From Paramecium octaurelia (Eukaryota > Ciliophora > Oligohymenophorea > Peniculida > Parameciidae): a stretch of 64,000 nucleotides of DNA. This document shows positions 25,002 through 36,875 of this stretch, piece after piece. A program made the position numbers and the translations under genes. Numbering within the stretch: the first letter of the stretch is position 1; each line of letters begins with the position of its first letter. The stretch is from contig CAJJDP010000033.1 of assembly GCA_905182995.1 (NCBI GenBank), forward strand, positions 90,409-154,408, in the 5' to 3' direction. The notes below the pieces were generated by a model. That model saw nothing but the letters and a program-made list of their open reading frames with translations, had not been told where the DNA came from and did not search any database.

Positions 25002-25838
25002 ATTTTTCCTTAATTCTTGATCTGAATAATCTAATAGATCTCTATACAAGTTATTATTCATCTTTTTCGCTTAATCCCTCATAATTATTCCTAATCCTGG
25101 TTAGTTCATTTCAATTAAACAAATGCCTAAAAAAATAGAATCAAATTACTTTTAAACAATGTTGCCAACGATTATTATTTTTCTGATATTTTTATAGATT
25201 AAGTAATTTTTTCATTAGCCTCCTGCCATTTCTATTAATTTAGTAATTATATTCCTAATTTATTATAAACCATTAGAATACCTTAGGAAAGTGCATTTTC
25301 ATTATCTTGTTTAATATCTAAAATTTATTATTATCCTTAAATTAAATCCAATGCCTTAATCATTTTTTTTATTCTAACTAATTAAGTTCCTATAAATATT
25401 ACTTATATAAAATTTACCAATTTAATTCTACTTCATAATCTCCTCTTAATTGTTTAAATATTGATACCATTCTTTTATCACTGATACATTGACTTTCATT
25501 TATTAATAATCTTATTGACTTAAACATTCAGATATCTTAATTAATTATGTTTTCATATTCTCCAAATATTTTGAGAATTCTTCATATTTTATTTTGACTT
25601 ATGCAAATGATTTATTCAATTATGTTGCTAAATCGAGTATATTCTAATTGAATTTTGTGATATAACTTTGGATTTAACCAAATCCTTTTAGGTCTTTCTT
25701 GCAATTAGAATGTTTCTTAGAATCAAATCCACATTATAGACAGAATTGAGGTCTTGAATCTTAACATCCCAAATTTAAACAAAATCCTTATATAGGTTCT
25801 CCTTCATGCTCAATATCTTAACACGTAAACACTTTCAT
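25002..25838 (-). pseudogene. TPR-less 5' part of the zinc finger/TPR gene (left arm)
   Basis: ATG at 25838-25836 begins MKVFTCQDIEHEGEP, a B-box-like zinc finger followed by the helical region. The introns correspond to those of the full gene at an offset of 1895 (25390-25417 and 25127-25149). At 25002, just after LRKN, the sequence leaves the gene and joins the 30 bases normally found just beyond the stop codon, then the end of the unknown gene. All TPR exons are missing. A protein could be read on for about 100 codons antisense to the neighbour, so a truncated product is possible but unlikely to be functional. Confidence 0.65.
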
Positions 25839-27105
25839 TAAATTAATTTATTTTTAAATATTATTAATAACTTTTTAAACCAATTTTTTTATTTATATTG
25901 ATATTTTTAGGTATTCCATTTATTTACTCTTTTATAAAAGATTTTCAATATTACATCCATATAATTACATTTCACTGTCAAAATTTAGAGTCATCAGTTA
26001 AATTACACTATTATTTCTAAAAGAAAACTCAGAAAGTCACAATCTACATATCGATCATTCAATATAAGTATATTTATACTATTAAATTGATTTTTGATTC
26101 TCTTTCTTTACTATCATGACCAGATAATAAAACTTAACACAAATTCATCTTATTTAACCTCTTAGCCAACTTTTTTTTCCCAATTTTTATTTTTTTGTCA
26201 ATAATTTTTTGGAGGATGACTCCTTTCTTATTTCTCTCCAATTGTTTTTATAGGCTCATCAAAGTCTATGCATTTTGAGATCTTGAAAATTTCATAACAG
26301 CATTAATGGTTTAAGGTAGAATAATTAGTCATTTTTTTTATAATATGTATATTGTGAAATTTTATTTTTTAATATACCTGCACTATTTTTGCATTAGTGT
26401 GGTTTAGAGTTTGACGATCTTTTAATTTTTTTCTAATAGACAATCTTTAAAGTCTAATAAATTTTTCCTTTTTTTTGAACTTTTAGAATAAATATGTTTC
26501 TTAATTTTTTACATCACATTTTGTTAAATGTTATTCTTCTATTGAAAAATTCGAAAGTTTGTTTTGGAATGCTGATACTTGAGTGAATTCAAACTCTCGC
26601 AAGGACAGGCTATTAAACGGATTTAATAATGTGTGAGGTCTGTGCGGTTTAGTAAAAAAATCTTCATTTTTAAATTGTGCCCCAGTATTATTGTATTAAG
26701 AATTATGCTCTTCTTTGATCTATTTCAATCTTATGAAGTGCATACTATTATTCCCTTTTATTTTGGTTACTACCACATTAAAATTTGATAGATTTCAAGT
26801 TTGTTTAATAATTATATATATTTTATAAAATACTGGTGAATTGATTCGTCAGAAACTTTAAGACAATCAATACGTTTGGAATAATCATTTCCCCACTATA
26901 GATTTTTTATAATTGATTTCAAATCTAACTCTCTATTCACTTTTAGGTAAAATTACATTTATTTAATTATTCTAAACAGAACTAATTAATTTTCAGAACA
27001 AGAAAATAAATACATTTTTTTTGAGAAGTAAAATTGATTATGTAATGGTTTAATATTACATAATAAAAATCATAAGTAATTTTTCTTATTTTAACCTTAA
27101 AGCAA

Positions 27106-28219
27106 TCAGATCTTTATATTATAGATTCTAAATTAAGATGATGTAGTTTAATTTAATTAATGGCTATTAATTGGTAATGGTAATAAATTTACTTTTCTAT
27201 TGATTTCTCTTTTTTGGTAAGTTGGATAATTTATACAGTGAAAATACAATTTGTAATTTGGAGGTGCGAACAATTTTTCCAACTAACGGGAATTTTAGGT
27301 GATTTTGAAAAACGTATTAAATCTTTGAATGCCATATTTAAGGCATAGTTTTGTTTTCTATTTCAAAAGTTGCCATTCCATTTCCATTACCTCCTTAATT
27401 TTTTTTATAATATGTTTCTTTATTCTTGCATGCTCTTATGTACTTTTGTGTGAAACTTGTGTTTTAAAACCTTCATGTATCCCAATATCATTTTATTCCT
27501 CCACTAAAATTCCAAGCCGATCCCAGAGGTGGTTCGCTATATGCTAGATGATCATATATTTCCCATGTACTTAGCGCTACTCCATCTATAATTGAACAGA
27601 TCAAGAAATATTATCCTAGTATTCTCTTTATTTTGTAGGGATTTGATCTTCTCTTGTGCCTTTTGGCTAATAGATTTTTTCATTCTCATAAGACTATCTC
27701 TTTATTCAATATCATTTTGCATTTTCTATACATAAGCATTTCATTTTATTTCTTATGTATTCTTTGGACATCAGAAAATAGTAGTATAGGAAATTCTTAA
27801 AAAAATGATCCTCCATTTCTGAATTATCTCTGAATTAATGTCTTCTGAATATTTTTGTCTTCACCTAATTACTTAAATATTCTTTTCTTTAAATCAAATT
27901 CTAATCTTCCAATAAGTTATTCGGAAAATTTTTGTTCAGACCAAGTACTCTTCTAAAGAATTTCACTTTATTATTTATGATTGCAGGATAGTTGATTTGC
28001 TTTAGGGACATAATGTAAGACAGCAATTTTTAATAATTGGGAGTAATCCTTTAGGGTAACATTCTTTTAACACCTTCTAGTGTGCTAAATTTTAAATAAC
28101 CATATTCGCTACACTTGCATTTGATTTTCAAATTTGACACAGATATTCATACACATTAAAGAGGAAATTTAAGCTTTTCTATAATGTCTCCCTACCTTAC
28201 AACATTCTATAAGTGTTTC
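27106..28219 (-). CDS. unknown protein-coding region in the inverted-repeat spacer
   Basis: Two adjacent TGA-free minus-strand frames, 27686-28219 (178 codons) and 27106-27600 (165 codons), look coding. The first includes LIECCKVGRHYRKAQ and RLEFDLKKRIFKQLGEDKN. The second includes ANHLWDRLGILVEEQNDIG and EVMEMEWQLLKQKTKL. Between 27600 and 27686 coding sequence continues in the second frame until TGA at 27603-27601. The antisense frame at 27329-27823 is also open but reads as a Phe/Ile-rich shadow of the charged protein. No known domain is recognised. It may be one gene with an unresolved junction or a recent pseudogene. Confidence 0.45.
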
Positions 28220-28628
28220 TCATGAATTAGGTGTTTACATATAAAACTCTCGATCGAAATAACCAAAAGAATGATAAAAGCAACAGTTGTACTTCTCTTA
28301 AATTATTTTTATCCCTCAAGTCTATCCCATTTGATTTTTCTAAATTAAGTCTTCATAAATTGAATATAAAATCACATAAAAAATTAAATTGAGTATTAAC
28401 TATAAATTAACTATAAATATCAGCTTCATAGAGTTATTCAATAAGGTGTAAAAAAGCTGTTAAAAGTTTACAAAAAATAATTCATTTTAGTTTTACTTCT
28501 GAAAAGATGATAAAAAGTATAATTTAAGAAATTTTATTAAAAAGGACTTTTATAGTTCTTATTTGTGATTTTGATATGAGTTTTAGTAAAAATCATAGTT
28601 AGAATTTTATTTTAAATCAGTTATTTAG

Positions 28629-28880
28629 ATGACTAAAAAAAGGACAGTGGATCAAAAATTGCCTATTTAATATAATGAAATTAGATGGACTGATGATGGG
28701 GTGATAATCTGGAATTATTAGAAGGCAAAGTAAGATATTAAAATTTATATACATATAGGTATGAATAATTATTTATGGCTAATATAAGCAAAACGCAATT
28801 ACATGCTTATATTGAATGATCGAAATGTAAATTGTGACTTTCTGAGTTTTCTTTTAGAAATATTAGTGTAATTTAACTGA
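28629..28880 (+). CDS. possible 5' exon of a small unknown gene
   Basis: ATG at 28629 opens an 83-codon frame starting MTKKRTVDQKLPIQYNEIRW and ending at TGA 28878-28880. The start and charged N terminus look like a genuine Paramecium gene. The inner boundary of the right inverted-repeat arm (about 28807) falls inside this frame, so its 3' third is shared with the left arm while its 5' part is unique to the spacer. Further exons may exist. Confidence 0.3.
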
Positions 28881-29035
28881 TGACTCTAAATTTTGACAGT
28901 GAAATGTAATTATATGGATGTAATATTGAAAATCTTTTATAAAAGAGTAAATAAATGGAATACCTAAAAATATCAATATAAATAAAAAAATTGGTTTAAA
29001 AAGTTATTAATAATATTTAAAAATAAATTAATTTA

Positions 29036-29860
29036 ATGAAAGTGTTTACGTGTTAAAATATTGCGCATGAAGGAGAACCTATATAAGGATTTTGTTTAAA
29101 TTTGGGATGTTAAGATTCAAGACCTCAATTCTGTCTATAATGTGAATTTGATTCTAAGAAACATTCTAATTGCAAGAAAGATCTAAAAAGATTTGGTTAA
29201 ATCCAAAGTTATATCACAAAATTCAATTAGAATATACTCGATTTAGCAACATAATTGAATAAATCATTTGCATAAGTCAAAATAAAATATGAAGAATTCT
29301 CAAAATATATGGAGAATAAGAAAACATAATTAATTATGTTATCCGAATGTTTAAGTCAATAAGATTATTAATAAATGAAAGTCAATGTATCAGTGATAAA
29401 AGAATGGTATCAATATTTAAACAATTAAGAGGAGATTATGAAGTAGAATTAAATTGGTAAATTTTATATAAGTAATATTTATAGGAACTTAATTAGTTAG
29501 AATAAAAAAAATGATTTAGGCATTAGGATAATAATAAATTTTAGATATTAAACAAGATAATGAAAATGCACTTTCCTAAGGTATTCTAATGGTTTATAAT
29601 AAATTAGGAATATAATTACTAAATTAATAGAAATGGCAGGAGGCTAATGAAAAAATTACTTAATCTATAAAAATATCAGAAAAATAATTATCGTTGGCAA
29701 CATTGTTTAAAAGTAATTTGATTCTATTTTTTTAGGCATTTGTTTAATTGAAATGAACTAACCAGGATTAGGAATAATTATGAGGGATTAAGCGAAAAAG
29801 ATGAATAATAACTTGTATAGAGATCTATTAGATTATTCAGATCAAGAATTAAGGAAAAAT
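29036..29860 (+). pseudogene. TPR-less 5' part of the zinc finger/TPR gene (right arm)
   Basis: The mirror copy of 25002-25838. It starts MKVFTCQNIAHEGEP with Cys/His ligands at residues 6, 11, 20, 25, 33, 36, 43 and 46, spaced as in the paralogue at 7874-9392. At several sites it agrees with the full gene at 23107-23790 rather than with the left arm, but it lacks 12 bp that both others have. It loses homology after 29860, where all TPR exons are replaced by the 3'-flank sequence. Confidence 0.65.
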
Positions 29861-32043
29861 ATTTATATACATCATTAATAAAATATAAAAATTTTAATTT
29901 AAAATAATCTAATTACTTTTCATTTTTCATAATTTAGTTGTTGTTATCACGTTTTTTCTTCATCGATTTTATCATCAATACAATCGTTATTTCTATATCC
30001 TTAGACAGAAAGTTATTCTTCAATTACTTCATACTTCCTAAATTTTTTCTATTCAATTCCTTTTTTAGTTCAATTTTCTTTATTTTTACTATTTTAGTTC
30101 AAAAAGGTTTTCTTTGATGACAGTGATATTTTATGATAAATTTTTTGTGAGTTTCATAATATTTCTATCTATAACTTTTTCATAAAAATATTACCTTTAA
30201 ATTACAAAAATGCTTGGATCACAATCAATAGTTAGTAATACTTGTTTATTCAGTTCCACTGTTGATTCTACTAAACTAAAGAAAACATTATCTAAGATTT
30301 TCCATTGTCAACCGATGTGTTGTTTGGTTCTATGAGCTCATACTGTGCAACCAAGAATGGCTCCACCTGTGCTAAAGAGAAACCTTATGCATAAGGTTCA
30401 ATCTAAGGCTAGATGTTTCTCGACCTTAAATAAGAAATGGAGAAACTCAATATTGTAAAATAAATATTTCTCATCTTATCCACCAACCCTGACGCTACTG
30501 AGGCATGATTTATTTAATATAAGACCCCTCCAAACAATAACATTGATTCTACATGGTTTTTAATTCTTTTAGCTGAGTTAGAAAAAGTTTAATAGAGAAT
30601 TCAACAAAGAAATATAAAGGTTGTACTTGAAAGGAGCATGCAAAAACACTAACCATTTATACTAATTTACTCTATTTTTATTGAACCTATTTCTATCTTT
30701 CCAACAAACCTTAAGGACCATTAGACATCTATCAGTTCTAAACTATCATACGATCTGTTTTCAATAACTATATCATAGTTTCAAACGAGCCTTCGTTAAT
30801 TACTCATTATCTATCCTTAGTAATCCTCTGCCGATTCAAACTTTTCAATGATCTAAACATTCTTAGAACATTTAATTAGACCTATATTCTTATATTATTG
30901 TAAATACTCATACTATATCTATTCCTGATTCTTAATAGTATTTCTCTTTCCTTTTCAATTTTAATTTATATAATTTCATCTCTTTATTCTTATTCTTATT
31001 CACATTTACTTACTTAAGTATATTATGGCCTTAACAAAGGCATCCTTGATAATAATCTAAGTCTAATCCGGAATCTATAAGATGCCCTCTTCTTTGAAAC
31101 AAATTATATAACCAATAAATACTTTAAATTAAGGGTTCATAATGATAATTAAATTTTATATTAATTATCAATTAATTGATATTTCGTTTTAAATTATATT
31201 TTAAGTTTATACTATTTAAACTATGAATGGTAGTTAAAGTAATCTTAGTTTTGATTCTTTATTTATTGTTCTTTCCCAAACCGCCTAGGAATTTAGTATG
31301 TTGAATGGTTTGTTTTGCAGTTTTGTAATCTGGATACTTCTTTTAATATTGTAATAGAAAAAAAAATGGTTAGTTTAAATTTTTCAACTTATTGAAATTG
31401 TCAATCTGTTAATTATCTGCTTTTCTGAACAGATTATTGTAATCAAAAATTGCGATGAAACCTCTAATTTTAGGTAAATCAGATAATAATTTTATGATGT
31501 ATCCCTTCAGTTACCTGTAAGTCTTGTAATCTTTCTGTTAGTAATTTGCGAGCCCATGATTATTAGAATTTCATTTGATTGGCACCCACGTTATTTTTTT
31601 TAATGCTAATTGTTGTAATTTACATGCAGAAGGAAATTTTTATAAAAGAGCTACAGATGTAACTAACTTTATTCATATTTCGCTATGTTGGACTTCCAAA
31701 TCAGATAGTTGTAATACCTGATTATATGGACATGTATGAAAATTGTTCGAATTATCTTGGATATCAATTCCCTAAGATAAACAGGAGTTGGTAATAAGTT
31801 AGCTTAGGTTGAATTTCTATATAAAAGTAGGTTCTCTTTCAAAAAATTATGTGTATTAAGTTTATTATCAAAAATATTTAGATTGTTTTTGCGCTTTGGA
31901 TAATGATGAATATCATGCTTAGTAAGTTACATAAGTTGATCATCCTCCTCTATTACGAATCCAGGTAAATTTTGCATATATAAAACCACAGATGGAGTAT
32001 TTATTCTATTTAAGAATGATAATAGGTGAGAACTTTTAAATCT
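29861..32043. repeat. direct repeat copy A at gap 32044
   Basis: Identical to the eye and without indels relative to 32045-34227 (constant offset 2184). It includes the unknown gene on the minus strand (29899-31043) and 31071-32043, where I see no assignable gene. The downstream copy begins exactly at the point where the truncated TPR gene ends. Confidence 0.9.
29899..31043 (-). CDS. unknown gene, right-arm copy
   Basis: Reverse complement of the gene described at 23819-24963, with the same start (MPLLRPQ) at 31043 and the same unresolved exon structure. No indel separates the two copies. Confidence 0.4.
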
Positions 32044-32044
32044 N
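32044..32044. other. assembly gap (single N)
   Basis: The two contig ends overlap by about 2.18 kb of matching sequence but were not merged. Confidence 0.95.
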
Positions 32045-34227
32045 ATTTATATACATCATTAATAAAATATAAAAATTTTAATTTAAAATAATCTAATTAC
32101 TTTTCATTTTTCATAATTTAGTTGTTGTTATCACGTTTTTTCTTCATCGATTTTATCATCAATACAATCGTTATTTCTATATCCTTAGACAGAAAGTTAT
32201 TCTTCAATTACTTCATACTTCCTAAATTTTTTCTATTCAATTCCTTTTTTAGTTCAATTTTCTTTATTTTTACTATTTTAGTTCAAAAAGGTTTTCTTTG
32301 ATGACAGTGATATTTTATGATAAATTTTTTGTGAGTTTCATAATATTTCTATCTATAACTTTTTCATAAAAATATTACCTTTAAATTACAAAAATGCTTG
32401 GATCACAATCAATAGTTAGTAATACTTGTTTATTCAGTTCCACTGTTGATTCTACTAAACTAAAGAAAACATTATCTAAGATTTTCCATTGTCAACCGAT
32501 GTGTTGTTTGGTTCTATGAGCTCATACTGTGCAACCAAGAATGGCTCCACCTGTGCTAAAGAGAAACCTTATGCATAAGGTTCAATCTAAGGCTAGATGT
32601 TTCTCGACCTTAAATAAGAAATGGAGAAACTCAATATTGTAAAATAAATATTTCTCATCTTATCCACCAACCCTGACGCTACTGAGGCATGATTTATTTA
32701 ATATAAGACCCCTCCAAACAATAACATTGATTCTACATGGTTTTTAATTCTTTTAGCTGAGTTAGAAAAAGTTTAATAGAGAATTCAACAAAGAAATATA
32801 AAGGTTGTACTTGAAAGGAGCATGCAAAAACACTAACCATTTATACTAATTTACTCTATTTTTATTGAACCTATTTCTATCTTTCCAACAAACCTTAAGG
32901 ACCATTAGACATCTATCAGTTCTAAACTATCATACGATCTGTTTTCAATAACTATATCATAGTTTCAAACGAGCCTTCGTTAATTACTCATTATCTATCC
33001 TTAGTAATCCTCTGCCGATTCAAACTTTTCAATGATCTAAACATTCTTAGAACATTTAATTAGACCTATATTCTTATATTATTGTAAATACTCATACTAT
33101 ATCTATTCCTGATTCTTAATAGTATTTCTCTTTCCTTTTCAATTTTAATTTATATAATTTCATCTCTTTATTCTTATTCTTATTCACATTTACTTACTTA
33201 AGTATATTATGGCCTTAACAAAGGCATCCTTGATAATAATCTAAGTCTAATCCGGAATCTATAAGATGCCCTCTTCTTTGAAACAAATTATATAACCAAT
33301 AAATACTTTAAATTAAGGGTTCATAATGATAATTAAATTTTATATTAATTATCAATTAATTGATATTTCGTTTTAAATTATATTTTAAGTTTATACTATT
33401 TAAACTATGAATGGTAGTTAAAGTAATCTTAGTTTTGATTCTTTATTTATTGTTCTTTCCCAAACCGCCTAGGAATTTAGTATGTTGAATGGTTTGTTTT
33501 GCAGTTTTGTAATCTGGATACTTCTTTTAATATTGTAATAGAAAAAAAAATGGTTAGTTTAAATTTTTCAACTTATTGAAATTGTCAATCTGTTAATTAT
33601 CTGCTTTTCTGAACAGATTATTGTAATCAAAAATTGCGATGAAACCTCTAATTTTAGGTAAATCAGATAATAATTTTATGATGTATCCCTTCAGTTACCT
33701 GTAAGTCTTGTAATCTTTCTGTTAGTAATTTGCGAGCCCATGATTATTAGAATTTCATTTGATTGGCACCCACGTTATTTTTTTTAATGCTAATTGTTGT
33801 AATTTACATGCAGAAGGAAATTTTTATAAAAGAGCTACAGATGTAACTAACTTTATTCATATTTCGCTATGTTGGACTTCCAAATCAGATAGTTGTAATA
33901 CCTGATTATATGGACATGTATGAAAATTGTTCGAATTATCTTGGATATCAATTCCCTAAGATAAACAGGAGTTGGTAATAAGTTAGCTTAGGTTGAATTT
34001 CTATATAAAAGTAGGTTCTCTTTCAAAAAATTATGTGTATTAAGTTTATTATCAAAAATATTTAGATTGTTTTTGCGCTTTGGATAATGATGAATATCAT
34101 GCTTAGTAAGTTACATAAGTTGATCATCCTCCTCTATTACGAATCCAGGTAAATTTTGCATATATAAAACCACAGATGGAGTATTTATTCTATTTAAGAA
34201 TGATAATAGGTGAGAACTTTTAAATCT
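32045..34227. repeat. direct repeat copy B at gap 32044
   Basis: Second copy of 29861-32043. It carries the unknown gene again on the minus strand at 32083-33227. Downstream it continues without interruption into the 3' end of the crystallin-like gene, which supports this copy as the correctly joined one. Confidence 0.9.
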
Positions 34228-34243
34228 AATATGATTTTTAGTA

Positions 34244-35366
34244 TCAAAAAATTTTAATTTTTCCTAGTTAAAATATTAATTATTTTCCTATAAGTTCTAT
34301 ACATTCAGAGAGTTTAGATTATACTTGATGTTGAATCTTCCTAAATTTTAAGAACCAATAATACAAACTAATTACAAAAAATCCTAAAATAATGAATTGA
34401 GAATAATATTTATAATCACAAGTTCTGATCTTTCTCTCTCTTTACTCTTTATTAAAAAGGCATTAATAGTTTTTAAAGTTGACAATTTATTAAAATACTT
34501 ATAAGTTCTGAAAAAAATATTTTGAAGAAAAAATGAATTGAAATTTAAAAATTTTCTAATTGCTAATAATCATTCCTAATACATTACTTTTGGGAACTAA
34601 CAATTCTTGATTATATGAATACCTGAAAGCCATTCAAACACGATTAAGAAGAGGTGAACTCTTATAATAGTCCGGCAAAGTAATTTGGGCCTTTCAATTT
34701 GACAATAATACCAGGGCCCATAAGGATTGATTTGATTTCAAAAGGAATGTAGTTTTGTAATTTTGACTACTCTCCTTAGCATATTTAAAATAATGTTCCA
34801 GTATAATTACATTCGCTATAAAAGTTAACACAAGGGACAGCTAGCCTCAAAATAATGTCTCTTAATCCCCACGATTCTAATATTCATTTTATATTTTTAC
34901 CATCCCAAAGATCTTAATCTAAATTATCTTTTAATTTAATTGTTAAATCAGTTCCTATTAGAGAAAATTTAAATGAAAGTGGTTCTAGAGAATCTTAATA
35001 ATTCTCATTTCTGCAAGCAAATGCACCTTTACCAAATTGAATGATTAGATTTTCTAATAATCCATCATTCGCATAAATCTCAAATCCTTCAGCATCCCAA
35101 GAGTCTAATTTCCAAATACCAAATGAGAATTCCAATAATTTATTAGGGGGAATATTTGTAAAGGTTTTGCTTACTGTAGTTTTTTATCCATAAGGACCCA
35201 TAAATAAACTTTTAGATTCTGAACCACACATTTCTAAAGTTGCACTACTTGTCCCAGCAATTGTAAAATCTGTATATCTACAATCAGCTGCATAATCAGT
35301 TATACAATTTTCATATATGACCGATTTTAGAAATAAAATTTTTAGAAAGGAAATTTAAAGTGCCAT
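34244..35366 (-). CDS. membrane protein with beta/gamma-crystallin-like domain
   Basis: ATG at 35366 starts MALQISFLKILFLKS, a possible signal sequence. The ectodomain has SATLEMCGSES, then FGIWKLDSWDAEGFEIYAND, a Trp/Asp-rich pattern common in ciliate surface proteins, and DLWDESWGLRDI across a 24-nt intron (34877-34900). Next comes a Greek-key-like unit: VNFYSECNYTGTLFQ, a serine/aromatic middle, PFEIKSILMGPGIIVKL and GPNYFAGLLQEF. This follows the beta/gamma-crystallin pattern (aromatic, then Y/F-x-G, then S-I-x-x-G). The C terminus has a membrane helix (QFIILGFFVISLYYW), a basic tail, and TGA at 34246-34244. One or two introns between about 34440 and 34650 are unresolved, so length is about 350 residues. 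In this family the Greek key often binds calcium; whether this one does is not shown. Probably a type I surface protein. Confidence 0.6.
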
Positions 35367-36371
35367 TTTAATATATTAAATCTAAATATAAAAATCAGTT
35401 TTCAATTAAACGAATGAAAGATAAATTTAGGTATCAAACAAAAATTAAGAAAAAGAATACATATTTACTCCTTCCTTATATTAAGATTAATTTTGTTTTA
35501 ATTAATTATATTTAGAAGAATGCTATCAAATGAGTACCAAACTTTATGAATTAGTATTTAATTAAAAGATATAACTACAATATCTAAATGTTGCTGTTAC
35601 ATCTTTTTCTTTCTTTATTCTTTTTATTGATTACTTTTAGTGATTACTTTTATTGTTATATATTTTAAGCTATATATTAGAATTTTATTATCATGGTAAA
35701 TAGAAAACACTAAATCAAATTCAGAAACAAATGCTATGTTGTCGAATGAATTAAGAATACAGAGATTTTATGAGAATAGATTAGTATTCTTAATATTATG
35801 TAGCAATTTTTGAAGAACTATATTGATAAAATATTCTCTATTAGGAGCTTTGTTTATTAATAAATCAATATTATAAATTAAGGTGTTATAATTTTGTAAC
35901 TTATATATTATATTAAAGTTATACAATTTATTCTAAGCAAGGAAAGTATTATGCTAGGTCATATTATTTAATAATTTATTTATTTTAAAGAAATAAAACT
36001 TCTATATCCTAAGAAATAATTCAGAGATAATTTTAAATTTTACATAATTCTAATTAATTTTAATAATGCTCAATTAAAAAATCATCATTTTGTTTCTTAA
36101 TATTTATTACAAAATTAATTCAACCAGTTGACGACTTTATATACTTTTGCAGATATTTGAATGTTTAAACTTGAGAAAGAATTTTATAGAAACATCCAAA
36201 CTAAGCTTATAATTCAGAAGATAAGGATTACTTTTCAATCCATAAAAGAAATTAATATTTATTATCTATTTATATGAATATAATTGCAACATCATTTTTA
36301 GAATTATACTTTTACATAGTTTGTAAGACCCTAAAATATATAAATATTTGGGTCTAAATGTAGGATATAAA
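35367..36371. other. intergenic, nothing seen
   Basis: Very A+T-rich DNA between divergently oriented genes (34244-35366 minus, 36372-36875 plus). Any promoters for both must lie here, but no specific site can be pointed to. Confidence 0.5.
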
Positions 36372-36875
36372 ATGGAAACATATGATTTTAAGCCAAACTT
36401 GCCTTAATTTATGAAGTAATTTCAGAACAGTTAGTTAAACTTAAGTCATAGTTATTGCAAAATTTAAAAGGGTGCTGATGAATTTTGGTTAAAGAGGGAT
36501 ATTGTTTTATTAAGCCTTATTAGTAGTTATTCTTAAGAATAAAACTAAAAGATTCATGAAAAGAAATATCATTTTGAGGAAAGTATAGTGCATCAAACAA
36601 TTTAACTAATTTTTGAGCTAGCAAAATATCTGGGATACAGAGAAAAAATAGCCCTTTTTTAAAGAGAAATTACTGATGAAAATATGCAAAACACTTGTTA
36701 AAGTAGATAATTCAATAGGTTTAATGATGGTGAAATCATTGGATATCTGATCTATTGTACAAAATTTTAAATTTATGAAAAGAAAGAGAAATCAGAAGAG
36801 AATAAGATAAATCAGTATTTATTGTTTAGAGCTTATATCCATCTTTTTGATTATAAAATTCTATTTAAACCATGA
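36372..36875 (+). CDS. unknown 167-residue protein
   Basis: A single TGA-free frame from ATG at 36372 to TGA at 36873-36875. It begins METYDFKPNLPQFMKQFQ and has a Gln-rich middle, KKYHFEESIVHQTIQLIFEL, and a C-terminal AYIHLFDYKILFKP. There is no signal peptide, membrane helix or recognised motif; the charge pattern suggests an alpha-helical soluble protein. Length, composition and the start support a real gene more than chance, but additional exons downstream cannot be excluded. Confidence 0.45.

Larger units (their letters stand above)
23792..26068 (+). repeat. large inverted repeat, left arm
   Basis: Reverse complement of 28807-31070. The outer 1.2 kb (23792-25002) matches without indels. 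The inner part carries substitutions and a 12-bp indel (present here, absent in the right arm near 29530). Similarity ends in the run TCATTCAATATAAG around 26055-26068. The outer limit is set by the contig end, so the arm may be longer. Confidence 0.85.
28807..31070 (-). repeat. large inverted repeat, right arm
   Basis: Reverse complement of 23792-26068. The sum of paired coordinates is constant (54862) over the outer 1.2 kb, meaning no indels there. It changes by 12 inside the TPR N-terminal part. Confidence 0.85.

Noticed and set aside
27329-27823. 165-codon + strand frame with membrane-like segments
   Set aside because: It is the complement of two charged minus-strand frames; Phe/Ile-rich antisense frames are expected there.
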